From positions 2,480,001 through 2,544,000 of the forward strand of contig NZ_BMCS01000001.1 in assembly GCF_014635305.1 (NCBI RefSeq): 64,000 bases of DNA, in the 5' to 3' direction. How positions within the stretch are numbered: position 1 is the stretch's first letter; every line of letters begins with the position of its first letter. Shown here one piece after another: positions 1 through 10,824 of the stretch. The notes under the pieces were generated by a model, which did no database searches, was not told the DNA's origin, and saw nothing but the letters and a program-made list of their open reading frames with translations. The DNA is from Williamsia phyllosphaerae (GTDB taxonomy: Bacteria; Actinomycetota; Actinomycetes; Mycobacteriales; Mycobacteriaceae). Both the position numbers and the translations under genes were made by a program.

Positions 1-515
1 CCGTCGGAGCCGGGCTGGCGCTGCTGCCGCTCGGGGTGAGCGCGGTGACCGTCGGGTTCGGCTATCTCGTCGTGCTCGCGTCACTGCCCGCCGAGGTCGC
101 CGCGTGGCCCGGGGTGGTCCCCGCGGTACAGGCGCTCATCGCCGCGCCGATCGTCATCCGCATCATCGCCCCCGCCCTAGCGGCCGTGCCGACGTCGCTG
201 CGACACGCCGCGGCGAGTCTCGGCGCCTCACCCTGGCGTGTCTGGCGCACGGTCGACCTGCCACTGATCTGGCGATCTCTGGGCGTGGCCACGGCGTTCG
301 CGTTCATCATCGCGCTCGGCGAGTTCGGGGCGACCGGCTTCGTGGCCCGGCCGGGCACCACCACGCTGCCGGTGCTGATCGGGTCCGCGTTGAACCGGCC
401 CGGTGCCGACAGCCTCGCGACCGCCATGGCGTGTTCGATGCTGTTGATCGCGGCGACGGCGGTGGTCGTGGTCATCATGGAGTCCCTGCGCGGCGTGGAA
501 GGCAGTGAGTTCTAG
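1..515 (+). CDS. ABC transporter permease, C-terminal part (5' end outside window)
   Basis: Inner-membrane permease subunit of an ABC importer, cut off by the window edge; the reading frame is open from base 3. At least four hydrophobic segments are visible. Between them lies an EAA-type cytoplasmic loop (AAASLGASPWRVWRTVDLP), the contact site for the ATPase, followed by GEFGATGF, which resembles the ThiP/FbpB permeases for thiamine or ferric iron. The stop codon TAG at 513-515 touches the ATG of the ATPase gene, so the two are translationally coupled. The substrate cannot be fixed without the missing N-terminus and the binding-protein gene. Confidence 0.85.
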   Translation, partial: VGAGLALLPLGVSAVTVGFGYLVVLASLPAEVAAWPGVVPAVQALIAAPIVIRIIAPALAAVPTSLRHAAASLGASPWRVWRTVDLPLIWRSLGVATAFAFIIALGEFGATGFVARPGTTTLPVLIGSALNRPGADSLATAMACSMLLIAATAVVVVIMESLRGVEGSEF

Positions 516-1534
<1,019 letters not shown>

Positions 1535-1538
<4 letters not shown>

Positions 1539-1936
1539 GTCGGCTCGTCGTCGCGGGTGCGATCGTCGATTCCGGTCGGCTGCTGATGGCGCAACGCGCA
1601 CGCCCGGAACATCTGGCCGGCCTGTGGGAACTGCCCGGCGGCAAGGTCGAGGTGGGGGAGACCACCGCGGACGCGCTACGCCGGGAACTGGACGAGGAAC
1701 TGGACATCGAGGTGACGGTGGGCGAATCCGTCGGGGCGCCGGTCGACGTCGCCGACGGGGTCGCCCTCGTCGCGCTGCGTGCCGAACTGGTCGCCGGGAC
1801 ACCGCAGCCGCGAGAGCATCTCGCGATCCGGTGGGTCGACGCCGACGAACTCGCCGCGCTCTGCGCCCAGGGAGCCGTGGTTCCCGCCGACACGGCCTGG
1901 TTGCCCGATCTCGACGCGTTGCTACGAGGAGAGTAG
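1535..1936 (+). CDS. mutT2: Nudix hydrolase, MutT2-like (nucleotide-pool sanitation)
   Basis: Small 133-aa Nudix enzyme, predicted to hydrolyse oxidised or 5-methylated (d)NTPs to monophosphates. The Nudix box runs from G36 to I58: GKVEVGE, then REL-D-EEL-D-I, with metal-binding E51, E54 and E55 present. The usual glycine near the box end is aspartate (D57). Starting at ATG 1535 gives the length typical of the MutT2 group and places the start inside the ATPase stop (ATGA), so it is cotranscribed with an unrelated importer. Position before a typA-lpqW-mshB run matches mycobacterial mutT2, which supports the symbol. Confidence 0.8.
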
Positions 1937-1941
1937 GACTC

Positions 1942-2466
1942 ATGTCATTGCCGCCGACCAGCCGCTTCGATCACGGGGACGAGACCGACCCGTTCGACAA
2001 GCAGGACCAACCCGCGCCGCGTCGCAACGCTCCGGCCTGGATCATCCTCGGATCCGCCGTGGTGCTCCTCGTCGTCGTGATCGGCGTGGTCATCGCGAGC
2101 GGGGGAGGTGACGACACCCCGGCTGCCCCCGCGGCCGCGAGCACCGTCACCGTCGAACGGACGGTGGCCCCGACCACGACCACCCCGTCGAGCAGTTCGG
2201 TCGCACCCCGACCCACCGCGTCGGCGGCCGACGGTGCCGGCGTCATGCCCGACGTCGTGTGCATGAATCTGCAGGCGGCGCAGGACCGCATCCAGAAGAC
2301 CGGCGTGTTCTACTCCCGCAGCGAGGACGCCACCGGCAAGGGGCGAGCCCAGTTGTTCGATCGCAATTGGATCGTGGTCTCGCAGTCACCCGCGCCCGGT
2401 TCGCGCATCGGTGAGGGCGACGCAGTGCTGTCGGTGGTCAAGACCGACGAGCCCAACGACTGCTGA
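1942..2466 (+). CDS. Single-pass membrane protein with PASTA-like C-terminal domain
   Basis: 174-aa protein. Residues 1-30 are charged and cytoplasmic, 31-52 form one transmembrane helix, 60-100 are an Ala/Thr/Ser/Pro-rich wall-spanning linker, and 103-170 resemble one PASTA domain (MPDVVCMNLQAAQDRIQKTG start, QSPAPGSRIGEGD near the end). PASTA domains bind peptidoglycan stem peptides or beta-lactams in PknB and PBPs; here there is no kinase or transpeptidase domain. Start ATG 1942 is preceded by GAGGAGAG at 1926-1933. It is five bases downstream of the Nudix gene. The domain call rests on motif reading, so treat it as probable. Confidence 0.72.
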   Translation: MSLPPTSRFDHGDETDPFDKQDQPAPRRNAPAWIILGSAVVLLVVVIGVVIASGGGDDTPAAPAAASTVTVERTVAPTTTTPSSSSVAPRPTASAADGAGVMPDVVCMNLQAAQDRIQKTGVFYSRSEDATGKGRAQLFDRNWIVVSQSPAPGSRIGEGDAVLSVVKTDEPNDC

Positions 2467-2474
2467 GGGCGAGC

Positions 2475-3764
2475 TCAGCCGGCGGTGATCTGTGTCAGGT
2501 CGGTGCGCAGCATCATCACGTTGTAGTCCGACCAGCGTGACGCGGTGAAGTACAGGTAGCGGTCGTCGCCGCCGGTGGCCGGGTACACGTACGGCGCGTA
2601 GACGCCGCCGAGCTGCTGGCGGGTGAGCAGCGTGATGGGTGCGCCGAACGGTCCCTCGGGCTTGGTCGCGGTGCGCATTGCTATGGTGCCGTTCGCCTCG
2701 TTGCCGTAGAGCATCAGGTACTTCTGCAGCCGGTTGTTCCAGGACACCGACATCTCGCTGACCGGTTCGGTGACAACCGCTTTCGACTTCGTGGTCTCCG
2801 ATGACCAGGGATCGCCCGCGTCGCCGGTGTAGTACTCATACTTGCTCAGGTCGAGGATGTTGCCGGGCAGGAAGCGGCAGAGGAAGGCGGCGCCGTAGCG
2901 TCCGTTGGGGGTGCCGTACTGGTAGATGTACTGGTCCTCGCCACGGCCGCGCAGGTAGGCGTTCTGCTGGTATTTGCCGTTGCTGTCGTCGACCTGCTCG
3001 ACACCGGGGATCGACACGGGCAGGTTGAGCCGCACCGTCTTCGGGTCGGTGGCCCACGTCTGACCGTTGTCCCGTGAGACCGCGATGGCCGAGCTGTTGG
3101 TCACCCACCGGCCCGGTCCGCCCCACTGACGGACCGACATGAAGTTCATGTACTGCACGCCGTCGATGGCGATCGCCGCGGTCGGGATGGTGGTCACCTC
3201 GACGCCCGAGACCTCCAGTGCCGGGATGGACTCGCTCGCGTAACGCGGTGTGGCCGAGGCGACGACGGCGCCGGACCGGACGTCACCGGGCACCCCGTCG
3301 CCGATCGTGACACCGTCGGCGGGATCGATGTCGGTGGTGCGCAGGATGAGGTTGTGTCGCCACTGCTGCCGCGGTGCGTTGCAGTCGCCGAAGGTGTCGC
3401 CGAACGCCATGAGGGTCTGTCCGGAGCCGTTGTCCCAGGAGATACCGAGGTCGGTACCGGAGATGCCGAAGCGGGTGTCGGTGCGGTTCGGCGACTTGCC
3501 GCCGGTCACCCATGCGACCGGACGGGTGTTGCCGGAGTTCACCACCGGGAGCGGCCCCTGGGCACTGCTCTTCCCCAGCAGGGGGCCGGCGCCGCTGCTG
3601 CCGAACGCGTTGCCGATCGCCTGGCCCAGCGGCGATGATCCGAGCAACCCCTCGTTGCCGCAGGGCGCGGCCGACGCCGGGCCGGCCAGACCGACGCCGG
3701 CGAGGGTGGCCGCGGCGGTGCAGACGGTGGTCATCAGGACGACGCTGCGACGTAGGGCGGACAT
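2475..3764 (-). CDS. Secreted DUF4185-domain protein (paralogue 1)
   Basis: 429-aa exported protein of unknown function. A classical Sec signal peptide covers residues 1-32 (MSALRRS start, ASA before APCGN). The mature part is a DUF4185 fold, related to five-bladed beta-propeller glycosidases, with conserved FGISGTDLGISWDNGSG, MAFGDTFGDCNAP and the C-terminal YLYFTASRWSDYNVMMLRT. I chose ATG 3764 over the upstream in-frame start at 3809 because AGGAG lies just before it and the signal peptide then begins correctly. The next gene on this strand is a close paralogue. A carbohydrate or cell-wall glycan substrate is plausible but unproven. Confidence 0.82.
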   Translation of the reverse strand: MSALRRSVVLMTTVCTAAATLAGVGLAGPASAAPCGNEGLLGSSPLGQAIGNAFGSSGAGPLLGKSSAQGPLPVVNSGNTRPVAWVTGGKSPNRTDTRFGISGTDLGISWDNGSGQTLMAFGDTFGDCNAPRQQWRHNLILRTTDIDPADGVTIGDGVPGDVRSGAVVASATPRYASESIPALEVSGVEVTTIPTAAIAIDGVQYMNFMSVRQWGGPGRWVTNSSAIAVSRDNGQTWATDPKTVRLNLPVSIPGVEQVDDSNGKYQQNAYLRGRGEDQYIYQYGTPNGRYGAAFLCRFLPGNILDLSKYEYYTGDAGDPWSSETTKSKAVVTEPVSEMSVSWNNRLQKYLMLYGNEANGTIAMRTATKPEGPFGAPITLLTRQQLGGVYAPYVYPATGGDDRYLYFTASRWSDYNVMMLRTDLTQITAG

Positions 3765-3811
3765 GACACTCCTGACGTACTGAGCCCGCGATCGTCGACT
3801 CCCCGTCACAT

Positions 3812-3829
3812 CTCTGTGACTCGTGTGAC
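3812..3829 (-). promoter_or_regulatory. Tandem GTCACA repeats, MtrA-box-like, upstream of DUF4185 gene 1
   Basis: On the minus strand two consecutive 9-mers read GTCACACGA and GTCACAGAG, 48-65 bases upstream of the ATG at 3764. Together with flanking bases (3805-3820) they also form the inverted repeat GTCACA-N4-TGTGAC. Tandem GTCACAgcg-like 9-mers are the reported binding pattern of the response regulator MtrA at secreted cell-wall protein genes in mycobacteria. The assignment is by pattern only. Confidence 0.4.
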
Positions 3830-3942
3830 GGATGGGGCTAGTGGGATTTACCCGATGATGATCCCCGTCGTCCTGGCCCGCGCTCGCATCGAGAGATCGA
3901 TTGCGGCCGAACAGATACCGGATCGTTACGGCGTACCGCAGG

Positions 3943-5199
3943 TCAGCGGACGGGGATCCGCGTGAGATCGGTGCGCAGCATCATCACGTTGTAGTCCTGC
4001 CAGCGCGACGCGGTGAAGTACAGGTACTGCCCGCCCGCGGGGGACCCGGCGTAGATGTACGGCGCGTAGACGCCGCTGAGCTGACCCGAGTTCAGCAGGG
4101 ATGTCGGTGCGCTCCACGGTCCCTGTGGATCGGTCGCGGTGCGCAGCGCCAGCGAACCGTTCCCGTTGTTGCCCGCCAGCATGATGTAGCGCCCCAGGTA
4201 GGAGTTCCATGCGACCGACATCTCGCCCACCGGCTCACGCACGACGGCCTTCGACTTCGTCTGATCGGGCGACCACGGCCTGGCCTTGTCGCCGGTGAAG
4301 TACTCGTACTTCCTCAGATCGAGGATGTCGGCGGGGCGGAACCGGGCGACGAACGCGGCGCCGAAGCGGCCGTTCGGGGTGCCGTACTGGTAGATGAAGC
4401 CGTCGCGGCCCCGGACGTACGCGCCCTGTTGGAACTTGCCGTTGCTGTCGTCGACGGCCTTGGCCCCCGCCGACGCGGAGATCAGGTTGGGCCGCACGGT
4501 CGACTGCGCGGTCGTCCAGGTCTGACCGTTGTCGCGGGAAACCGCCACGGCCGAGTAGTTGGTCACCCATCGTCCGGCGTCACCCCAGGAGCGGACCGAC
4601 ATGTAGTTCATGAACTGGATGCCGTTGATCGCGATCCCTGCGGTCGGGATCGTCGTGATCGCGACCCCCGGGATGCCCGGCGACGGAACGCTTTCCGACG
4701 CCCTGCGTGGGGCGCCCGCGGAGACCGAGGCACCCGAACGGACGTTGCCGGGGATGCCGGACGGGATGGTCACGCCGTCGCCCGGGGTGGTGTCAGAGGT
4801 TCGCAGGATCGTGTTGTGCCGCCACTGCTGCCCCGGCGCATTGCAGTCGCCGTAGGTGTCGCCGAACGCCATCAGGGTCTGCCCCGACCCGTTGTCCCAG
4901 GAGATGCCGAGATCGGTGCCGGAGATACCGAACCGGGTGTCGGTGCGGTTCGGCGACAGTGCACCGGTGACCCATCCGACGGTCCGCGTGTTGCCGGTCA
5001 GCACCCGCGGCAGCGGCTTCTGGTCGCTGCGTCGGCCGAGCAGGCCGCCGAGGCTGCTGCCGAACGCCAGGCTGGACCCGAAGATCCCCCGATTGCCACA
5101 CGGCGCGGCCGAGGCCGGCGCGGTGACGCCGATGGTCGCGGCGACCGACAACGCCACGCTCGCGGTGGTGACGACAGCCAGAATCGAACGAAATCTCAT
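3943..5199 (-). CDS. Secreted DUF4185-domain protein (paralogue 2)
   Basis: 418-aa exported paralogue of the protein encoded just downstream (2475-3764). The signal peptide is residues 1-31 (MRFRSILAVV start, PASA before APCGN). Mature regions share long identical stretches with paralogue 1, including NRTDTRFGISGTDLGISW and QTLMAFGDTYGDCNAP, and the same ending (TASRW.DYNVMMLRTDLT). The divergent middle suggests an old tandem duplication. ATG 5199 has GGGGAGGGG about five bases upstream; a TTG at 5202 is the other option. No catalytic residues can be named. The 178-base gap between the two copies suggests each has its own promoter. Confidence 0.82.
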   Translation of the reverse strand: MRFRSILAVVTTASVALSVAATIGVTAPASAAPCGNRGIFGSSLAFGSSLGGLLGRRSDQKPLPRVLTGNTRTVGWVTGALSPNRTDTRFGISGTDLGISWDNGSGQTLMAFGDTYGDCNAPGQQWRHNTILRTSDTTPGDGVTIPSGIPGNVRSGASVSAGAPRRASESVPSPGIPGVAITTIPTAGIAINGIQFMNYMSVRSWGDAGRWVTNYSAVAVSRDNGQTWTTAQSTVRPNLISASAGAKAVDDSNGKFQQGAYVRGRDGFIYQYGTPNGRFGAAFVARFRPADILDLRKYEYFTGDKARPWSPDQTKSKAVVREPVGEMSVAWNSYLGRYIMLAGNNGNGSLALRTATDPQGPWSAPTSLLNSGQLSGVYAPYIYAGSPAGGQYLYFTASRWQDYNVMMLRTDLTRIPVR

Positions 5200-5277
5200 C
5201 AAGGACCCCTCCCCGTTCTCGGGGAAGCGTACTGATGAGCGGGGCGGTGTCGACCCTTTTCGCCAGGTACGTCCGGT

Positions 5278-5454
5278 TCAGGCGGCGCGGGCCTTCTTCA
5301 GGGCCTTGGTGAACTGCTTGTTCGAGAACTCGTGGGCGTCCATCTTGCCGAGGCGGTGCAGCACGACGGGGCATGCGGCACACCGGGTCGACTTGCGGCA
5401 GCACTTCTTCTTCGGCTTCACCTTCGTGAAGGTCGCGGCGGTCACCTTTGCCAT
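5278..5454 (-). CDS. 58-aa Lys/Cys-rich microprotein, probably iron-regulated
   Basis: Short ORF reading MAKVTAATFTKVKPKKKCCR, then KSTRCAACPVVLHRLGKM, DAHEFSNKQFTKALKKARAA and stop. It has 13 lysines and four cysteines in a CC-x5-C-x2-C cluster (C18, C19, C25, C28), suggesting metal or Fe-S binding or redox chemistry. Codon use is strongly GC3-biased, like real genes around it. An IdeR-like box (5504-5522) lies 50 bases upstream of its ATG and a typA gene starts on the other side. I do not recognise the family. A nucleic-acid- or iron-handling role is only a guess. Confidence 0.68.
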   Translation of the reverse strand: MAKVTAATFTKVKPKKKCCRKSTRCAACPVVLHRLGKMDAHEFSNKQFTKALKKARAA

Positions 5455-5503
5455 GGAACGGAGAAGACCTCACTGTCGTATCGCTGCACTGCCGGGGACG
5501 AAC

Positions 5504-5522
5504 TTAGGTAAGCACACCCTAT
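5504..5522. promoter_or_regulatory. IdeR/DtxR-type iron box
   Basis: The 19-mer TTAGGTAAGCACACCCTAT matches 13 of 19 positions of the IdeR consensus TTAGGTTAGGCTAACCTAA, including the whole left TTAGGT and CCTA on the right. It lies between divergent genes: the 58-aa microprotein (start 5454, minus) and typA (plus). Distance favours control of the microprotein. The sequence is seen; the regulator is inferred from the known consensus. Confidence 0.55.
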
Positions 5523-5636
5523 GTCGGCAGACATTAGCAGAGCGTTCATCGACGTTCTGAGCCTCTGTGACGGTCATCTCAACGGCCCTACCGATACCCT
5601 GGTGGGCGGTCAGGCGCCGTGCCCGGTCGTTTTCGT

Positions 5637-7571
<1,935 letters not shown>

Positions 7572-7608
7572 TCGACGCGTCGGCGATGATGCTGAGGTGT
7601 TCGCGACG

Positions 7609-9519
7609 ATGAGGTGCCGGGGCGCCGCACGGGTGATGTTCGCGCTCTGGTGCGTCGTCGCGGTCGCGACCGCGGCGTGTACCGCCGACCCACCGCCCCC
7701 GGTGCAGCAGTCGGAGGCCCCGCCGCCGCCGACCGACGTCCCGCAGGGGCAGACGATCTCGGTGGCCACCGACACGATCGGGGTGGGGTTCAACCCGCAT
7801 CTGTCGGCAGATCAGAGTCCGGTCACCGCAGCGGTCGCCGCGATGACCCTGCCGAGCGCGTTCACTCCCGTCGCCACGCCGACGGGGGTGGCGTGGTTCC
7901 TCGACCCGGCGGTCCTGATCGGCGCCGAGGTGACCTCGCAGTCGCCGTTCACGGTGACCTATCGGATAGCCCAGGACGCCCAGTGGTCCGACGGGTTGCC
8001 GGTCACCGGCGAGGACTTCTCGTACCTGTGGGAGCAGATGTCGCGCCAGCCCGGCACCGTGGCCCCCGCCGGTTACCGCCTCATCGACGACGTCGCGTCC
8101 CGCGCGGGCGGCAAGGAGGCGGTGGTCCGCTTCAAGGCCCCCTACCCGGCCTGGCGTGAGCTGTTCACCTCGCTACTGCCCTCGCATGCCCTGCGCGGGG
8201 TCCCCGACGGTTTCCAGACGGGCATGGACTCCGGTCTGCCCGTCTCGGCGGGCCGGTTCGCGATCAGCGGCATCGACCCCAGCCGCGACGAGATCCGCCT
8301 GCAGCGCAACGACCGGTACTGGCGCACCCCCGCGGTCGTCGACCAGATCGTGCTGCACCGGGTGGGTACGTCCACCCAACTCGCCGAATCGGTGCGGTCG
8401 AGCGACACCCGGGTCGTCGCCGTGGCCGGCGGACCCGCCCTCGCCGGGAGCCTCGGGGCCATCCCCGGTGTCGTCACCGGACGAACCGCGGTCGGTCGAT
8501 CGCTCGGCATCACGCTGAACACCCGGAGTCCGATCATGTCCGACGTCGCCGTGCGGCAGGGGATCCTCGGCCTGGTCGACACGCAGGTGCTCATCGACGC
8601 CGGTGCGGGCGCGGCCACGGTCACCCCGTTCGCCAACACCGTCTACCAACCGTCGGACCCGGGGTACTTCCTCGCCGACCGCTCGGTGCCCGACGCGGCC
8701 GCGGTCGCCGAATACTTCGCGACGGGCGGGTACTTCCCGGTGCCGGCGGCGGCGTCGACGAGCCCGCCGTCGTCGAGCGGCGCGAGTTCGCCGGCGACCG
8801 ACGCGTCGGCGACCCCGACCACCACCCAGTCCGCCACCGACGGTGGATCGTCGACGGCCACGACCCTGCCGCAGGGCGTCGTGCCGCTGCAGCGCGGCGG
8901 CAAGACGCTCGAGGTACGCATCGGCGTCGTCGCCGGCGACACCCGCACCCGCGCCGCCGCCGACAGTCTGAGCGACCAGCTGCGCGGAGCGGGCGTCCTC
9001 GCCGAGGTACGGGCGCTGTCCGCGCCCGAGCTCTACGGCACCGCCCTCACCGATCCGTCCGTCGACATCGTCGTGGGATGGCAGTCGGCGGGGGTCTCGC
9101 CGGCCACCCGACTCGCGTCGAGCACCGAGTGCGACACACCGCGATCCGGTGCCCCCGGCACCTCGGCCACCCCGACGCCGAGCGGCGTCGTACCCACCAC
9201 CGTCGCGCCCAGCGCATCGCCGACGACCACCCCGGACCGCTCGTCGGCGACGGGCGACGAGCGCTACGCGAGCAATGTCTCCGGACTCTGCGACCGGACC
9301 CTGGCCGATCTGGCGAACCGGGCGCTGAGCGCCGCCGACCCGACGACGACGCTGCGTGAGGCAGAGACCGCCGTCGCCGCACAACACGTCTACCTACCGG
9401 TCTTCCAGGACTCGGTGCTGACCGCGGTCGGGCCGGGCACGACGAACGTCCGCCTCGACGGTCCCGTGGCCACCGGCATCTTCGGCAACAGCGGCACGTG
9501 GGGGATCGACCGGGGATGA
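7609..9519 (+). CDS. lpqW: LpqW-like lipoprotein (family 5 solute-binding fold)
   Basis: 636-aa envelope lipoprotein. Signal MRCRGAARVMFALWCVVAVA leads to a lipidation cysteine at C24 (TAAC; threonine at -3 is atypical). The body resembles peptide/nickel-binding SBPs (WFLDPAVLIGAEVTSQSPFTVTYR, WSDGLPVTGEDFSYLWEQM). In mycobacteria LpqW lacks a transporter and acts in control of PIM/lipoarabinomannan synthesis; position between typA and mshB and near-identical length support orthology. Two low-complexity Ser/Thr/Pro segments (about residues 380-420 and 514-550) interrupt the fold. GTG 7597 is an alternative start. The stop overlaps the mshB start (ATGA). Confidence 0.82.
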   Translation: MRCRGAARVMFALWCVVAVATAACTADPPPPVQQSEAPPPPTDVPQGQTISVATDTIGVGFNPHLSADQSPVTAAVAAMTLPSAFTPVATPTGVAWFLDPAVLIGAEVTSQSPFTVTYRIAQDAQWSDGLPVTGEDFSYLWEQMSRQPGTVAPAGYRLIDDVASRAGGKEAVVRFKAPYPAWRELFTSLLPSHALRGVPDGFQTGMDSGLPVSAGRFAISGIDPSRDEIRLQRNDRYWRTPAVVDQIVLHRVGTSTQLAESVRSSDTRVVAVAGGPALAGSLGAIPGVVTGRTAVGRSLGITLNTRSPIMSDVAVRQGILGLVDTQVLIDAGAGAATVTPFANTVYQPSDPGYFLADRSVPDAAAVAEYFATGGYFPVPAAASTSPPSSSGASSPATDASATPTTTQSATDGGSSTATTLPQGVVPLQRGGKTLEVRIGVVAGDTRTRAAADSLSDQLRGAGVLAEVRALSAPELYGTALTDPSVDIVVGWQSAGVSPATRLASSTECDTPRSGAPGTSATPTPSGVVPTTVAPSASPTTTPDRSSATGDERYASNVSGLCDRTLADLANRALSAADPTTTLREAETAVAAQHVYLPVFQDSVLTAVGPGTTNVRLDGPVATGIFGNSGTWGIDRG

Positions 9520-10418
9520 CGTCTGTGACACACGGCTCGCGGTCGCGCCGCCTGATGGTCGTGCACGCCCATCCCGACGACGAGTCGATCATGACCGGGG
9601 GCATCATCGCCCGATATCTCGCCGAGGGCGCCGAGGTCACCGTCGTGACCTGCACCCTGGGCGAGGAGGGTGAGGTCATCGGTGACCGGTGGGCCGGACT
9701 GGCCGCCGACGGTGGTGCCGACCAACTCGGCGGATACCGCGTACTGGAACTGACGCGCGCACTCGACGCCCTCGCGGCCCCGGGCACGTCTCTCGTCCCG
9801 ACGTTCCTCGGTGGCGCCGGTCGCTGGCGGGACTCCGGGATGGCCGGGTCGCCCGCCGCTGAGCATCCGCGCGCGTTCACCAACGCCGCACCGGACGAGC
9901 CCGTCACCGCCCTGGCCGACCTGATCCTCGCGCTGCGCCCGCAGGTGCTCGTCGGCTACGACCCCGCGGGTACCTACGGTCATCCCGATCACGTCGAGGT
10001 CCACCGCATCTGCGGTGCGGCGATCGACGAGGCCCGCACCCGCGGATGGTCGGTGGCCAAGCACTACTGGTCGGTCACCGAGGCGACCGCGCTCGAGCGA
10101 GGCCTCGACGGCGTCGACACGCGGGTGCCCGAGGGCTGGCGGATGCCGCTGGCCGACGAACTGCCGCGCTACCCCGACGCCGACATCACCACCGGTGTCG
10201 ACGTCCGCGACGTCTTCGAGCGCAAGGTCGATGCCCTCGCCGCACACGCAACCCAGGTGACGGTGGCGCCGAGTCGCACCGAGTACGCGCTGTCGAACAA
10301 CATCGTGCAGCCCATCCACCCCGAGGAGCACTTCATCCTCGTCGAGGGCGCGCTCGAGCCGCCCGCTCCCGGCGAGCGTGAGACCGATCTGTTCGGGCCG
10401 TCCACCGTGGACTCGTGA
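9516..10418 (+). CDS. mshB: GlcNAc-Ins deacetylase, mycothiol biosynthesis
   Basis: Zinc deacetylase that converts 1-D-myo-inosityl-2-acetamido-2-deoxy-glucopyranoside to the free amine, the second step of mycothiol synthesis. 300 aa. The AHPDDE motif (H19, D21, D22) and YGHPDHVEVHR (H156, H159) supply the zinc ligands and catalytic residues expected for the PIG-L/MshB family. The ATG at 9516 overlaps the lpqW stop, and its own TGA overlaps the following GTG, so lpqW-mshB-membrane protein form one coupled unit. Confidence 0.94.
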   Translation: MTSVTHGSRSRRLMVVHAHPDDESIMTGGIIARYLAEGAEVTVVTCTLGEEGEVIGDRWAGLAADGGADQLGGYRVLELTRALDALAAPGTSLVPTFLGGAGRWRDSGMAGSPAAEHPRAFTNAAPDEPVTALADLILALRPQVLVGYDPAGTYGHPDHVEVHRICGAAIDEARTRGWSVAKHYWSVTEATALERGLDGVDTRVPEGWRMPLADELPRYPDADITTGVDVRDVFERKVDALAAHATQVTVAPSRTEYALSNNIVQPIHPEEHFILVEGALEPPAPGERETDLFGPSTVDS

Positions 10419-10786
10419 CGATGCGCCCGGTCGATCGCGTGCTGCTCGCGGTCCTCACGCTCGACGGTTTCATCGTGGGCCTGCTCAGCGTGGCGTTCCT
10501 CAACGTCTACGTCGGTTCGGTCCCGGTGCCGGCGACCGCCCTGATCGGTGGCCTCGCCAACGGTGTGCTGCTGTGGTTGGCGGCCGGACACACCGACACC
10601 CCGGCGCGCATGCTGCCGTTGGGGGGATGGGTGATCGCCATGGGTTTCGGGCTCTTCGCAGGCCCGGGCGGGGATGCGTTGCTGTTCACCGACTGGCGCA
10701 CGTTGCTGCTGGTCGTGTTCGGTGCCGGGATCCCGGTGGTGGTGTCCTGGTCGGGGCGTCTGCCGGAGCCGCGCGGCACCTCCTAG
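10415..10786 (+). CDS. Small four-helix membrane protein of unknown function
   Basis: 123-aa hydrophobic protein with about four transmembrane helices (around residues 6-31, 38-58, 66-83 and 93-112) and short loops. It follows mshB, its GTG overlapping the mshB stop (GTGA), and precedes fbiC, the same place as the conserved Rv1171-type membrane protein in mycobacteria. ATG 10421 would be an alternative start. No catalytic motif is visible. Confidence 0.78.
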   Translation: MTMRPVDRVLLAVLTLDGFIVGLLSVAFLNVYVGSVPVPATALIGGLANGVLLWLAAGHTDTPARMLPLGGWVIAMGFGLFAGPGGDALLFTDWRTLLLVVFGAGIPVVVSWSGRLPEPRGTS

Positions 10787-10824
10787 GGCGGATCAGGGGG
10801 CGCAGATGACCACCCGGGGCTGCG

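Noticed and set aside
3901..5235. 444-aa plus-strand frame opposite DUF4185 paralogue 2
   Set aside because: Antisense shadow. The minus-strand protein has a signal peptide and conserved paralogue motifs.
5563..5580. Second MtrA-like site before typA
   Set aside because: Only a single GTCACAGAG copy is present on the minus strand, without a tandem partner.
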